In this document: in pieces, positions 46,527 through 55,938 of the stretch
Numbering within the stretch: position 1 is the first letter of the stretch
Layout of the letters: each line of letters starts with the position of its first letter
Origin: Vibrionaceae bacterium
GTDB lineage: Bacteria; Pseudomonadota; Gammaproteobacteria; Enterobacterales; Vibrionaceae
Assembly: GCA_018222805.1 (NCBI GenBank)
Contig: JAAEZQ010000002.1
Location: forward strand, 186,001 to 250,000
Direction of reading: 5' to 3'
Length of the DNA stretch: 64,000 nucleotides
The notes under the pieces: generated by a model
The model's input: the letters and a program-made list of their open reading frames with translations, nothing else
Database searches by the model: none
Told to the model about the DNA's origin: nothing
Made by a program: the position numbers and the translations under genes

Positions 46527-47414
46527 TTAGGTTGTGGGTGTAAATATTTGTTTGAGCTCGTCAAATAACCACTGAAATACTGGCCCGTTCATTCTGCCCT
46601 TTTTAAAGACTAAATCGACGGGTGCATTCCAAGGCTTATGGTCAAAGGCGACTTTAATTTTGTGTAATTCACCTGAATCGATTAAATCATTCACCAAAAA
46701 AGAGGGCAAATAAGCCCAACCTACCTGCTGCTTCACTAGCTCTAACGCGCTGTAATGGCTTGAACTCCACCAAACTTTAGGCGCGATGCTAATCAAAGCC
46801 TGCGATTCTACTTTTGATTTACCTCGGATCGCGAGTTGGCGGTACGGGGCGAGATCTGATTGTAACTCGACATCAATATCGGCCAACGGATAGTTTGGGT
46901 GACAGACAGGAAGGTAATCAATGCTTCCCACATAACAGAAGTCGACTTGTTTTAACTGTTCAAACTCAGTGAACATCACTCCAATATCGACATCACCATT
47001 TGCAACTTCAGCAGATATATCGCCAGACGCTAAGCTCAGTACATCGATTTGAATCGTCGGAAATTGGTTATCTAAACGCTTAAATAAGTCTGCGAACTTT
47101 GAATTATATACCCCGTCGTCGATGGCTATCGTCAGTTGGCTTTCTTCCATTCTTTCAATGGATTGAGCAATCTTTTCGAATTCGTCTGCCTGCGCCAACA
47201 AGTTTTTCGCACTGCGTATTAAACGTTCACCAGCAGGGGTTAACTTTGGGCTTCTGGCCGAACGATCAAACAATTCGATGCCTAAATCAATCTCTAAGGT
47301 ACTGATACCATGACTAACCGCAGATTGAACTTTGCCCATTTTCCTCGCACAGGCAGAAAACGACCCTAGCTCCGCAGAGAGCACCAGCATCCTAACTTGT
47401 TCCAAACTTAACAT
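46527..47414 (-). CDS. LysR-family transcriptional regulator
   Basis: A 295-residue LysR protein with SLEQVRMLVLSAELGSFSACARKMGKVQSAVSHGISTLE as winged helix and a substrate-binding domain with LTIAIDDGVYNSKFADLF. It is divergent from the Gdx/SugE-type exporter gene, 94 bases away, and is likely to control it or itself. Confidence 0.88.
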   Translation of the reverse strand: MLSLEQVRMLVLSAELGSFSACARKMGKVQSAVSHGISTLEIDLGIELFDRSARSPKLTPAGERLIRSAKNLLAQADEFEKIAQSIERMEESQLTIAIDDGVYNSKFADLFKRLDNQFPTIQIDVLSLASGDISAEVANGDVDIGVMFTEFEQLKQVDFCYVGSIDYLPVCHPNYPLADIDVELQSDLAPYRQLAIRGKSKVESQALISIAPKVWWSSSHYSALELVKQQVGWAYLPSFLVNDLIDSGELHKIKVAFDHKPWNAPVDLVFKKGRMNGPVFQWLFDELKQIFTPTT

Positions 47415-47508
47415 ATGAAAAAAATCGATAGTTATTAACTTTTATCTATCATAATAATCGATACCATAGCCTGCAAATGTTTTTCCTTTATCTAATTAGG
47501 TGGAAATT

Positions 47509-47823
47509 ATGAGCTGGTTATATTTAGTTTTAGCTGGTCTTACGGAAATTGGATGGCCAGTTGGATTGAAAGTTGCTCAGTCTGGGCACAAGGTGTTAGG
47601 AATAACAATGGCAGTGGTATTCATGGCGATAAGCGGTGCGTTGCTGTTTGCGGCGCAACGAGTGATCCCTATGGGTACCGCATACGCAGTCTGGACAGGC
47701 ATTGGCGCAGCCGGAACATTTCTTGTCGGCGTTTATTTCTATGGAGACCCGACTTCCATGGTTCGCTACATCGGTATCATGCTGATTTTGTCTGGCGTGG
47801 TGATGTTGAAGCTCGGTCACTAG
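47509..47823 (+). CDS. sugE: Small multidrug resistance transporter, SugE/Gdx type
   Basis: A 104-residue four-helix SMR protein. Glu13 in GLTEIGW is the coupling residue, and PMGTAYAVWTGIGAAGTF is the SugE/Gdx signature. Proteins of this subtype export guanidinium or some quaternary ammonium compounds in exchange for protons. ATG at 47509 follows AGGTGG; the upstream GTG at 47500 overlaps that site. No guanidine riboswitch was recognised in the 94 bases before it. Confidence 0.9.
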   Translation: MSWLYLVLAGLTEIGWPVGLKVAQSGHKVLGITMAVVFMAISGALLFAAQRVIPMGTAYAVWTGIGAAGTFLVGVYFYGDPTSMVRYIGIMLILSGVVMLKLGH

Positions 47824-47884
47824 TGAGCCAAAGCATTAACGCAGCCCTTATATAGCAAGCGTTAATGCTTATCTAAACATCAAA

Positions 47885-48727
47885 TTAAGTTCTTTTCTCA
47901 ATCAAAGAAAAGTCGGCGATGGTCAGGTCAAACGAACTGAGCAATGGGTGCGGCGTTACTCCAGACACTAACACGATGTCGACCGCAGGCAACGGTGGCA
48001 TATTATCTAGAATCTGTAGGTCGTTTGAGACACTTAATCGTCCCATGGCACCAATGCCCAGCCCCTCTCGAACTATCGCCCTTTGGGCTGACGCGGTATT
48101 ACAACAGGCTAACAGTTGGTAAGAGATACCTCTTTTTGTTAAACCATCAATTGCAGCAGCGTGGTATTTACAATCTGGCTGGAAAAGCGCGAGTGGTAAA
48201 GGCTTAGCCGTATCCGCTTGGTAATCCTGACTAGCAATCCACACCCCTTTATCGTGGGCAAGCCAATGCCCTTCTTCACTTTCAGCGGCGCGCGTGAGTA
48301 TAGCGGCGTCGATTTTGCCTTCATCTAGCCACTCTCTCAAAGTGACACTGGGTTGACTGAACACTTGAATGGAACAGGTTGGTTCAGCCTTTTTTAGAAT
48401 CGCGATGACTTTCGGCAGAATGGCGTCGTTATAGTCTTCCGGACAGCCTAACCTAAGTGGCAGCTTATCTTGATAACGGCGCACCTGTTTCACCGCTTTG
48501 TTGTGTAAAGCGACCAGTTGCTCAGCATGAGCTCGTAACGCAAGGCCAGCTTCGCTGAGCACCAGATTACGTCCTTCTTTTACAAACAGGCGAATATTCA
48601 GTTCATCTTCCAACTTACGCATCTGAGCACTGAACGCCGACTGGGTTCGATTAATTTGCTTCGCTGCTCGCGTAAAACTACCTGTTTCTGCAAATGCCAG
48701 AAGGCTTCTTAAAGCATCAATATCCAT
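47885..48727 (-). CDS. LysR-family transcriptional regulator
   Basis: A 280-residue LysR regulator with DIDALRSLLAFAETGSFTRAAKQINRTQSAFSAQMRKLE as winged helix. Its substrate domain begins LPLRLGCPEDYNDAILP, similar to LrhA/HexA-like proteins in that segment. It is divergent from the glutathione transferase gene (116 bases). Confidence 0.88.
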   Translation of the reverse strand: MDIDALRSLLAFAETGSFTRAAKQINRTQSAFSAQMRKLEDELNIRLFVKEGRNLVLSEAGLALRAHAEQLVALHNKAVKQVRRYQDKLPLRLGCPEDYNDAILPKVIAILKKAEPTCSIQVFSQPSVTLREWLDEGKIDAAILTRAAESEEGHWLAHDKGVWIASQDYQADTAKPLPLALFQPDCKYHAAAIDGLTKRGISYQLLACCNTASAQRAIVREGLGIGAMGRLSVSNDLQILDNMPPLPAVDIVLVSGVTPHPLLSSFDLTIADFSLIEKRT

Positions 48728-48843
48728 ACTAAGCTTATCTATCGGTTTTATTAATGTGTCCCATCAAAACTATCCGTTAGTTTTCGATAAAACAATCTAT
48801 TATCGTAAATGTTCCAAACCATCACTCAAAAAAGGAAGCATGG

Positions 48844-49491
48844 ATGAAACTTTATATCGGCAATCAAAACTACTCGAGCTGGTCTTTAAGAGCATGGCTT
48901 ATCTTCATGCATTACGACATCGATGTTGAAGTCCAAAAAATCAGACTGTTTACGGACGAATTTTACAACACACTAGAGGACATTACACCGACCGCCAAGG
49001 TGCCCACTTTGGTTTGTGATGATGTTACCGTGTGGGACTCACTGGCGATTCTCGAGTACGTAAACGAAGCTTTCCTAGATGGTAAGGCATGGCCTCAACC
49101 TCTTTCTGAGCGAGCTAAAGCAAGAGCAATATCTGCAGAAATGCATTCCGGATTTATGGCACTACGTAACGAAATGCCAATGAACTGTCGTGCGAATAGA
49201 ACGGTATCTTTGAGTAAAGACGCGCTTAAAGACATCGAACGCATTGATCAAATCTGGTCACTACAAATGGAGCAATACCCGGATGGTTGGTTATTTGGAG
49301 AATGGTCGATTGCGGACGCTATGTATGCACCTGTGGTACTGCGCACGCTTACTTACGGCATCAAACTGTCAGAGAAGGCAACCCAATATCAGCAAAAAGT
49401 CCTGAATAGCGACACCATGCAGCGCTGGCTAGCGGAAGCCAGCCTTGAAACGGATATCGTCGAAGAAGATGAAGCAGGTGAACCTATCTAA
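48844..49491 (+). CDS. Glutathione S-transferase family protein
   Basis: A 215-residue GST. The N-terminal thioredoxin-like domain shows LYIGNQNYSSWSLRAWLIF and KVPTLVCDDVTVWDSLAILEYVNE (the glutathione-contacting Val-Pro and Asp-Ser), followed by an all-helical domain with FGEWSIADAMYAPVVLR. The YSSWSLR start is common in the bacterial YfcF/Yfcg-like and maleylacetoacetate-isomerase-like groups. The substrate is unknown. It is divergent from a LysR regulator. Confidence 0.9.
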   Translation: MKLYIGNQNYSSWSLRAWLIFMHYDIDVEVQKIRLFTDEFYNTLEDITPTAKVPTLVCDDVTVWDSLAILEYVNEAFLDGKAWPQPLSERAKARAISAEMHSGFMALRNEMPMNCRANRTVSLSKDALKDIERIDQIWSLQMEQYPDGWLFGEWSIADAMYAPVVLRTLTYGIKLSEKATQYQQKVLNSDTMQRWLAEASLETDIVEEDEAGEPI

Positions 49492-49512
49492 GGTTTTTAT
49501 CACCTGAACAAA

Positions 49513-49540
49513 TATCCCCCAGCTCAAAAGCTAGGGGATA
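49513..49540. terminator. Hairpin between the GST gene and mmsA
   Basis: TATCCCCCAGCT pairs with AGCTAGGGGATA (one unpaired base) around CAAA, between two converging genes. T content after the stem is modest. Confidence 0.6.
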
Positions 49541-49564
49541 GGTAATTAACTCAAGAAATAAGCG

Positions 49565-51061
49565 CTATTTATTACTTGGGAATGCAAATTGCGCGGTTTC
49601 GTTGGTTTGCGGCTTTGGCCATCTCTGAGTAATGGATTTACGACGAGTATAGAAGCGCACGCCGTCAGGACCATACGCATGGAGATCGCCGAACAACGAA
49701 CGTTTCCAGCCACCAAAGCTATGGTAAGCCACCGGGACAGGAAGCGGTACGTTTACACCAACCATGCCCGCTTCAACTTCGTCACAGAATATCTCTGCCG
49801 TTTCACCATCGCGTGTAAAGATGCAAGTCCCGTTACCAAACTCATGTTGGTTAATAAGCTGAATTCCCTCTTCAAGGGATTTAACTCGCACCACACACAG
49901 CACAGGACCAAAGATTTCATCAGTGTAAATCTTCATGTCTGGTGTCACTTTGTCGAACAAGCAGCCACCAATAAAGTAGCCAGTAGAGAAGTCAGGAACC
50001 GAAAGACCGCGACCATCGACGACTAGTTCAGCTCCTGCCTCAACACCACTTTCAATATAACCAGAAATCTTCTCTAGATGCTCTTTCGCAATCACTGGTC
50101 CCATGTCCACCGAGTTCTGAGTAAAAGCTCCGACTCTCAGTTCCTGAATCAACGGGGTCAATTCTTTAACCAAATTATCTGCGACTTCATCACCCACACA
50201 CACCGCAACCGAAATCGCCATACAGCGTTCACCACAGGAGCCAAATGCTGCCCCCATCAGTGAGTTGATGGTGATCGAAACTTCAGCGTCCGGCATAATG
50301 ATCGCATGATTTTTTGCACCGCCAAGCGCCTGAACACGTTTACCGCGCTTGGTGCCTTCCGAATATATATATTCCGCAACAGGCGTCGACCCTACAAAGC
50401 TCATTGCTTTCACTTCCGGCGCTTCGATCAGTGCATCGACAACCTCTTTACCACCATTTACCACGTTTATTACGCCATTTGGTAAACCCGCTTGATGTAA
50501 TAGCTCAACGATAAACAAAGTAGAAGCTGGTACCTTCTCTGACGGTTTGAGAATAAAACAGTTACCGCAAACAATCGCGAGAGGGTACATCCAAAGCGGA
50601 ACCATCGCAGGAAAGTTAAATGGTGTGATACCGGCAACGATGCCGACTGGTTTATGGTCACTCCAGGCGTTAATGCCCGGTCCTGTTCCTCGGCTGTATT
50701 CGCCTTTCAATAACTCTGGCGCACCACACGCGTATTCCACATTCTCGATACCACGCTGCAGCTCGCCGAGAGAATCTTCTATCGTTTTACCATGCTCTTC
50801 ACTGATTAAACGCGCGATTTGATCTTGATTCGCTTCCAAGAGGTCTTTGAACGCAAACATGATTCGCGCTCTTTTTAGCGGTGGTGTTTTACTCCATGCA
50901 GGGTAAGCGCGTTTTGCTGCATCTACTGCCTGACTCACGGTTTTAGACGTGCCCATTTCGACTTGGCGAATCGGCTCCCCCGTCGCTGGGTTGTAAACAT
51001 CAATCGTCGAACCTGAATGTGAGAACTTGTCTCCGTCAATAAAGTGAGAAATAACTTCCAT
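49565..51061 (-). CDS. mmsA: CoA-acylating methylmalonate-semialdehyde dehydrogenase
   Basis: A 498-residue aldehyde dehydrogenase that converts malonate or methylmalonate semialdehyde with CoA and NAD+ to acetyl- or propionyl-CoA. The catalytic Cys is Cys280 in GSCGERCMAIS. The Glu usual in ALDHs is absent (ALGGAKNHAI instead of ELGGK), which is typical of this CoA-dependent subfamily. ITPFNFPAMVPLWMYP is also characteristic. It lies 23 bases after the beta-alanine aminotransferase gene, forming a beta-alanine to acetyl-CoA operon. Confidence 0.93.
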   Translation of the reverse strand: MEVISHFIDGDKFSHSGSTIDVYNPATGEPIRQVEMGTSKTVSQAVDAAKRAYPAWSKTPPLKRARIMFAFKDLLEANQDQIARLISEEHGKTIEDSLGELQRGIENVEYACGAPELLKGEYSRGTGPGINAWSDHKPVGIVAGITPFNFPAMVPLWMYPLAIVCGNCFILKPSEKVPASTLFIVELLHQAGLPNGVINVVNGGKEVVDALIEAPEVKAMSFVGSTPVAEYIYSEGTKRGKRVQALGGAKNHAIIMPDAEVSITINSLMGAAFGSCGERCMAISVAVCVGDEVADNLVKELTPLIQELRVGAFTQNSVDMGPVIAKEHLEKISGYIESGVEAGAELVVDGRGLSVPDFSTGYFIGGCLFDKVTPDMKIYTDEIFGPVLCVVRVKSLEEGIQLINQHEFGNGTCIFTRDGETAEIFCDEVEAGMVGVNVPLPVPVAYHSFGGWKRSLFGDLHAYGPDGVRFYTRRKSITQRWPKPQTNETAQFAFPSNK

Positions 51062-51084
51062 GCTTTGACTTCCTTTCTTAATTT

Positions 51085-52425
51085 TTAATTTAGTTGATTC
51101 AATGTCTCGTAAACCGCGTCAAATAGGCGCTCTAGGTCATCAGCTTTGGCATTAAAATTTGGACCGAATTGAATCGTGTCGCCACCAGAACGTACATAAA
51201 ATCCTTTGTCCCATAAATCTAATGTACATTCGAATGGCCTAATGGTTGGATCATTGTCTCTTGGTGCGATCTGAATCGCTCCGGCCAAGCCGCAATTTCT
51301 GATGTCGAGAACATGGTTTGCACCTTTAATCGCATGCAGTTTATTTTCAAAAATCGGTGCTAGCTCGCTCGACTGTTGAATCAACGCATCTTTTTCTAAT
51401 AGATCTAGTGTTGCCAATCCTGCCGCACATGCGACGGGATGAGCGGAATAAGTATAACCATGAGCAAACTCGATCATATGAGGGGGCAAATCTTGCTCCA
51501 TAAACGCCTGATAGATTTCGTTGGATGTAATCACAGCCCCCATTGGGATTGCACCATTGGTAAGCTGCTTTGCGGTATTCATGATATCTGGCGTCACACC
51601 AAAATACTCAGCACCAGTCCAGCATCCCATGCGTCCGTATGCGGTAATGACTTCATCGAAGATCAGCAAGATGTCATGCTGGTCACAGATTTCACGCAGT
51701 CGCTGTAGGTAACCTTTCGGCGGCACAATCACACCAGCAGAGCCCGACATAGGTTCCACAATGATGGCAGCAATATTTGATGCGTCGTGAAGTTCAATGA
51801 GCTTCAAAAACTCATTCGCAAGCGCCACTCCCCCCGTTTCCGCGCAACCTTTTGTAAAGGCTAAATCAGGTTGCAGGGTGTGAGGAATATGGTCTGCATC
51901 AAACAACTGACCGAATGTCTTTCTATTGCCGCCAATGCCACCCAGGCTAGTGCCACCAACATTAACGCCATGATAGCCACGGGCTCGACCAATCAGCTTA
52001 GTTTTCGACGCTTTGCCTTTTACGCGCCAATAAGCTCTTGCCAACTTAAGTGATGTGTCGGCGCATTCCGAGCCCGAACCAGTGAACAATACATGCTCGA
52101 GTCCTTGTGGCATTTTCTCGACGATTTTCTCCGCCAACTTGAACGAGAGTTCGTGACCAAATTGAAACGCTGGCGAGTAATCGAGAGTACCTAACTGTTC
52201 AGCGACCGCTTTTTGTATCTCTTGACGACCATGTCCAGCGCCACATGTCCACAGCCCAGACAGTGAGTCATAGATATCACGACCATTGGCATCTTTGAGC
52301 CAAGAACCTTGAGCTTGAGTGATGATGCGGGGGTTTTGGTGAAAGCTGCGATTGGAGGTAAATGCCATCCAATGAGCAGAAAGATCTTTATCTATTCCGT
52401 CTTGTGCAAATTTGTAGTTACTCAT
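51085..52425 (-). CDS. Beta-alanine--pyruvate (omega-amino acid) aminotransferase
   Basis: A 446-residue class III PLP aminotransferase. It shows GLWTCGAGHGRQEIQKAV, FTGSGSECADTSLKLARAYW, IIVEPMSGSAGVIVPP, ILLIFDEVITAYGRMG and the PLP lysine in MNTAKQLTNGAIPMG, the pattern of omega-amino acid:pyruvate aminotransferases. It would convert beta-alanine to malonate semialdehyde, which MmsA then oxidises. It is the first gene of that operon and divergent from a LysR regulator. Confidence 0.91.
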   Translation of the reverse strand: MSNYKFAQDGIDKDLSAHWMAFTSNRSFHQNPRIITQAQGSWLKDANGRDIYDSLSGLWTCGAGHGRQEIQKAVAEQLGTLDYSPAFQFGHELSFKLAEKIVEKMPQGLEHVLFTGSGSECADTSLKLARAYWRVKGKASKTKLIGRARGYHGVNVGGTSLGGIGGNRKTFGQLFDADHIPHTLQPDLAFTKGCAETGGVALANEFLKLIELHDASNIAAIIVEPMSGSAGVIVPPKGYLQRLREICDQHDILLIFDEVITAYGRMGCWTGAEYFGVTPDIMNTAKQLTNGAIPMGAVITSNEIYQAFMEQDLPPHMIEFAHGYTYSAHPVACAAGLATLDLLEKDALIQQSSELAPIFENKLHAIKGANHVLDIRNCGLAGAIQIAPRDNDPTIRPFECTLDLWDKGFYVRSGGDTIQFGPNFNAKADDLERLFDAVYETLNQLN

Positions 52426-52508
52426 CGCTATACCATCCTTGTAGTGACTAGACTTATTTTTAGCACATGAGTATGTTAAGTAGATTATAAATTTACTTTA
52501 CATTAGTT

Positions 52509-53423
52509 ATGAAAAAGCTCAACAATAAAAGCAGAAGTGTCATCAACCAGATCACCGACTTTGATATCAAACTGATCCGCCTGTTTAAAACCGTTGTCGA
52601 GTGTGGCAGCTATACCGCCGCAGAGCCCGTTCTTGGCATTACAAAATCAGCGATATCGCTACAAATGAGTGACCTTGAAAAACGTCTTAATATGAAGCTT
52701 TGTCATCGAGGACGGGGCGGTGTCACCTTAACAGACGAAGGCGAAGCGGTATTAGAATCCGCCGATATTTTGCTTGCTTCGATTGAGCAATTTCGCAATG
52801 ACGTAAACCAGATCAATAATGAGCTTCGTGGCGAGCTCAATATCGCACTAGTCAATAATCTAGTCACTCAACCGCACATGAAGATAACCCGCGCGCTAAA
52901 GTACATCCGCAAGATGAGCGAGAAAATAAATATCAACATCACGATGTCGACCCCAGCAGATATCGAAAAAGGTTTAATTGACGGACGGTTTCACGTTGGT
53001 GCATTCCCTGCGAATAACAAAAGCAATAACTTCGATTACCGTACTTTGTATAACGAAAGTTATCACCTTTACTGCAGTCATGAACATCCATTTTTTAGCG
53101 AAAGCGATCGGGAGATAGAGCGTCTTAAACAGACCAATTCCGTTATAACAAGGCACAGAATGTCTCCCGAAGTCACCGATCTGTATCAAAAGCTAAAATG
53201 CTCGGCGACAGCTTCCGATCACGAAGGTATCGCTTTCCTTATATTGACAGGGACTTACATCGGCTTTTTACCGCAGCATTACGCCGATTATTGGTGTAAT
53301 AAAGGCCAAATGCGCCCTCTGTTCCCCGATACGTTTCACTTTAGTTCTGATATCTCATTGGTGACCAGAAGTGGGTTAAAACACAACCAAATTCTCGATA
53401 AATTCTTAGAAATCATAGAGTAA
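52509..53423 (+). CDS. LysR-family regulator divergent from the beta-alanine operon
   Basis: A 304-residue LysR protein. DNA-binding region: FDIKLIRLFKTVVECGSYTAAEPVLGITKSAISLQMSDLEKRL (residues about 18-60). The sensor domain contains ELNIALVNNLVTQPHMKITRAL. It is 83 bases from the aminotransferase start on the other strand, so control of beta-alanine catabolism is a good guess. Confidence 0.88.
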   Translation: MKKLNNKSRSVINQITDFDIKLIRLFKTVVECGSYTAAEPVLGITKSAISLQMSDLEKRLNMKLCHRGRGGVTLTDEGEAVLESADILLASIEQFRNDVNQINNELRGELNIALVNNLVTQPHMKITRALKYIRKMSEKININITMSTPADIEKGLIDGRFHVGAFPANNKSNNFDYRTLYNESYHLYCSHEHPFFSESDREIERLKQTNSVITRHRMSPEVTDLYQKLKCSATASDHEGIAFLILTGTYIGFLPQHYADYWCNKGQMRPLFPDTFHFSSDISLVTRSGLKHNQILDKFLEIIE

Positions 53424-53686
53424 ACATTAATTAATAAACGTTATCCTGACGATAAAAAACTTGTTCTTTATTTGCTGTATTTTTTATTGCGCGTGAAAAC
53501 TTATGACCTTAATATCGCGCTGCTTCTTGATGATAGCCAATCCGAGTACATCACAGCAGTTTTGTGGCAAGGCGATAGAGCAACTATCCAAGAGTTTCTT
53601 TGACGGCGGTAACCCCGCTCTTATTGACGCTCCACTTTTCATCACAATGCCCATGAAAAGTGTCTACTTAACTTTGGAGGTTTGCT
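53424..53686 (+). other. Leader region of the decarboxylase gene
   Basis: About 260 bases. A short frame, GTG 53493 to TGA 53603 (36 codons), ends in CTTTGAC, and a GCGG/CCGC hairpin follows directly (53606-53618). A second hairpin pairs CACTTTTCAT (53633-53642) with ATGAAAAGTG (53652-53661), 11 bases before the ribosome site. Its role is unknown. Confidence 0.4.
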
Positions 53687-54886
53687 ATGGCTCATTCTGC
53701 GTCTGTACTCGGTTTTCAATCTTTTTCTTCTCCAGCTTTACCAGCGGAGACGGTCGATCTAATTCAAACATCTGTTGAACAATTTGGCGCGCCATTGTTA
53801 ATGCTCGACTGCGATATGATTCGTAAAAATTACCGAGCACTCAGCCAAGCACTACCGAATGTCACTCTGCACTTTGCATTGAAGCCATTGCCTCATCCAA
53901 CGGTGGTAAAAACCCTATTGGAAGAAGGCGCAAGTTTCGATTTGGCGACGTCTGGTGAAGTAGACTTAGTGAAACAACAAGGCGTACCAGCAGATCGCAC
54001 GATTCACACTCACCCTATTAAACGTGACCGTGATATTCGTGATGCGTTAGCGTATGGCTGTCATGTGTTTGTTGTTGATAACCTGAACGAGCTAGAAAAG
54101 TTCAAAGCGTACAGCCACAAAGTAGAACTCCTTGTGCGTTTGAGCTTTCGTAACTCAGACGTATTTGCCGATTTATCGAAAAAATTCGGTTGTACACCAG
54201 AACAGGCACTCAACATCATCGAAACGGCGAAAGAGTGGAATATTCGTATTAAGGGACTGTCGTTCCATGTTGGTTCACAAACGATGAACCCACAGAAATA
54301 CGTTGATGCAATCCGTACTTGTAAGCAAGTGATGGATGAAGTTGTGGCTCGCGGTTTACCTGCATTGAGTACACTGGATATTGGCGGTGGCTTCCCGGTT
54401 TCTTACTCAGAGAAAGTGATGCCAATTGATGAGTTCTGCGTACCGATTAACGAAGCGTTAAACGAGTTGCCAGAAACGGTACAGGTTATTGCAGAACCAG
54501 GTCGCTTTATTGTTGCAGAGTCAGTAACCAGTGTGGCATCGGTAATGGGTCAAGCAGAGCGTGACGGCCAAATGTGGTACTACCTAGATGATGGTATTTA
54601 CGGCTCATTCAGCGGTTTGATGTTTGATGACGCGCAATACCCGTTGGTGACGCTGAAGCACGAAGGCGAGTACTTACCAAGTGTGTTGTCTGGCCCAACT
54701 TGCGACAGCATTGATGTGATCGCAGAAAACGTGATGTTACCGAAATTAGAAAACGGCGACTTGATCATTGGCCGTATGATGGGCGCTTACACCAGTGCAA
54801 CGGCAACGGATTTTAACTTCTTCAAACGTGCTCAAACGATTGTGATTAACGAGCGTGATGAGCGCAGCGAACGTCTGTTTGGTTAA
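53687..54886 (+). CDS. Lysine/ornithine decarboxylase (alanine-racemase fold)
   Basis: A 399-residue fold type III PLP decarboxylase that makes putrescine and/or cadaverine. The PLP lysine is Lys66 in HFALKPLPHP; further marks are SFHVGSQTMNP, DIGGGFPVSY, AEPGRFIVAESV and GPTCDSIDV with the catalytic Cys at the dimer interface. It is similar to the bifunctional lysine/ornithine decarboxylase described in V. vulnificus; I cannot tell substrate preference. A good GGAGG site precedes the ATG. A terminator follows, so it is probably monocistronic. Confidence 0.92.
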   Translation: MAHSASVLGFQSFSSPALPAETVDLIQTSVEQFGAPLLMLDCDMIRKNYRALSQALPNVTLHFALKPLPHPTVVKTLLEEGASFDLATSGEVDLVKQQGVPADRTIHTHPIKRDRDIRDALAYGCHVFVVDNLNELEKFKAYSHKVELLVRLSFRNSDVFADLSKKFGCTPEQALNIIETAKEWNIRIKGLSFHVGSQTMNPQKYVDAIRTCKQVMDEVVARGLPALSTLDIGGGFPVSYSEKVMPIDEFCVPINEALNELPETVQVIAEPGRFIVAESVTSVASVMGQAERDGQMWYYLDDGIYGSFSGLMFDDAQYPLVTLKHEGEYLPSVLSGPTCDSIDVIAENVMLPKLENGDLIIGRMMGAYTSATATDFNFFKRAQTIVINERDERSERLFG

Positions 54887-54906
54887 TAATTAATAGATAT
54901 GCAATC

Positions 54907-54935
54907 AAAAAGCTCCCAACTACGGGAGCTTTTTC
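54907..54935. terminator. Bidirectional terminator between the decarboxylase and ompA-like genes
   Basis: AAAAAGCTCCC pairs with GGGAGCTTTTT around AACTAC, with T runs on both strands. Confidence 0.88.
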
Positions 54936-55014
54936 TTTGATAAGAGCAACAGATTAATCAAAAGGAGTAACAAAATCGCCTTTTGAACTCTGACTTATGG
55001 ATAAAATATTTATC

Positions 55015-55938
55015 CTAGTTCAATGTGATCTGAACAGAACGCTCAAGCTGTGCGTTATTACCATCAGTCAACGGTTGTTGGTTCGCAACACCAGAAGTGT
55101 GGATGCGTTCAGCTTCAATACCTTGATCGATCATGTATTGTGCAACATGCTCTGCACGCTTCGTTGAAACACGTTCGTTGGTAAGCGCTGAACCAGTAGA
55201 ATCCGTGCGACCCACGATTTCTGCATTTAACTCAGGGTTGTTGCGCATTGTTGCGATCACTTCCTCAAGGTTGTAACGACCGTAGTCATTTACATCAACC
55301 TGGCCCACTTGGTAAGGGAGTGTGTAAGTAGAGCGAGAAGTTTGAGTCACTTCTTTCACTACTTCTACTGGTACTTCAACTTTTTCCTCAACGACTAAAG
55401 GTGTTTCAGGTTGGCCGAATTTGTATGTCATACCCCAGTATACTTGGCTAAGATCTAGGTCGTGACCATTTTTAGCTTCAAGATTGTTGTAGTAGTCGTA
55501 ACCAATTTTTGTCGTTACTGCGTTGGTTAGTTGGTATTCAAGACCTACGCCTGCAGTACCACTAAAGCTGTCAGTTTTTAGCTCGCTACCATCAGCAAAG
55601 ATGTACGTTGCACCAAGCTTACCGAACATAGACAAGTTGTCAGTAAAGTACAGATTTCCTTTCATGCCTAATGTGCCAAGGTGCAGTTCTGCATCGCTTA
55701 GGTTATGCATGTAATCGTAGCTACCGTAGAGACCAAAATGCTTACCGAAGTCGTAACCCATTTCAAGTTTAGGGCTAAGTACTTCGCTTTCTCCAGCATC
55801 AGTATCAGATAGACCCATACCAGCTGCTGCGCCCAGCCAGAATCCAGATTTATCAATATTTTGATCTAGGTTTGCAGCGTTTGCCACTGATACGCCACCA
55901 GCTAACATCATTGCTAGCGTAACTGCTTTTAATTTCAT
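55015..55938 (-). CDS. OmpA-family outer-membrane protein
   Basis: A 307-residue protein with signal peptide (ending VSVANA), an eight-strand beta-barrel domain (residues about 25-175, FWLGAAAGMGLSDTDAG onward), a Pro/Val/Glu-rich linker (PLVVEEKVEVPVEVVKEV) and a C-terminal OmpA-like peptidoglycan-binding domain with EIVGRTDSTGSALTNERVSTKRAEHVAQYM. It links the outer membrane to the cell wall. It differs from the main Vibrio OmpA in being shorter. It converges on the decarboxylase gene. Confidence 0.92.
   Translation of the reverse strand: MKLKAVTLAMMLAGGVSVANAANLDQNIDKSGFWLGAAAGMGLSDTDAGESEVLSPKLEMGYDFGKHFGLYGSYDYMHNLSDAELHLGTLGMKGNLYFTDNLSMFGKLGATYIFADGSELKTDSFSGTAGVGLEYQLTNAVTTKIGYDYYNNLEAKNGHDLDLSQVYWGMTYKFGQPETPLVVEEKVEVPVEVVKEVTQTSRSTYTLPYQVGQVDVNDYGRYNLEEVIATMRNNPELNAEIVGRTDSTGSALTNERVSTKRAEHVAQYMIDQGIEAERIHTSGVANQQPLTDGNNAQLERSVQITLN

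Noticed and set aside
47415-47508. Guanidine riboswitch before the SugE/Gdx gene
   Set aside because: The 94-base gap is too short and lacks the conserved guanidine riboswitch sequences; a LysR regulator is a simpler controller.
49589-50026. Plus-strand open frame of 145 codons inside mmsA
   Set aside because: Antisense to a well supported gene; its translation is rich in Arg, His and Thr as expected of a shadow frame.
53493-53603. SpeFL-type ornithine-sensing leader peptide
   Set aside because: The peptide shares no recognisable sequence with SpeFL, and the position relative to the ribosome site differs; kept only as an unexplained leader frame.
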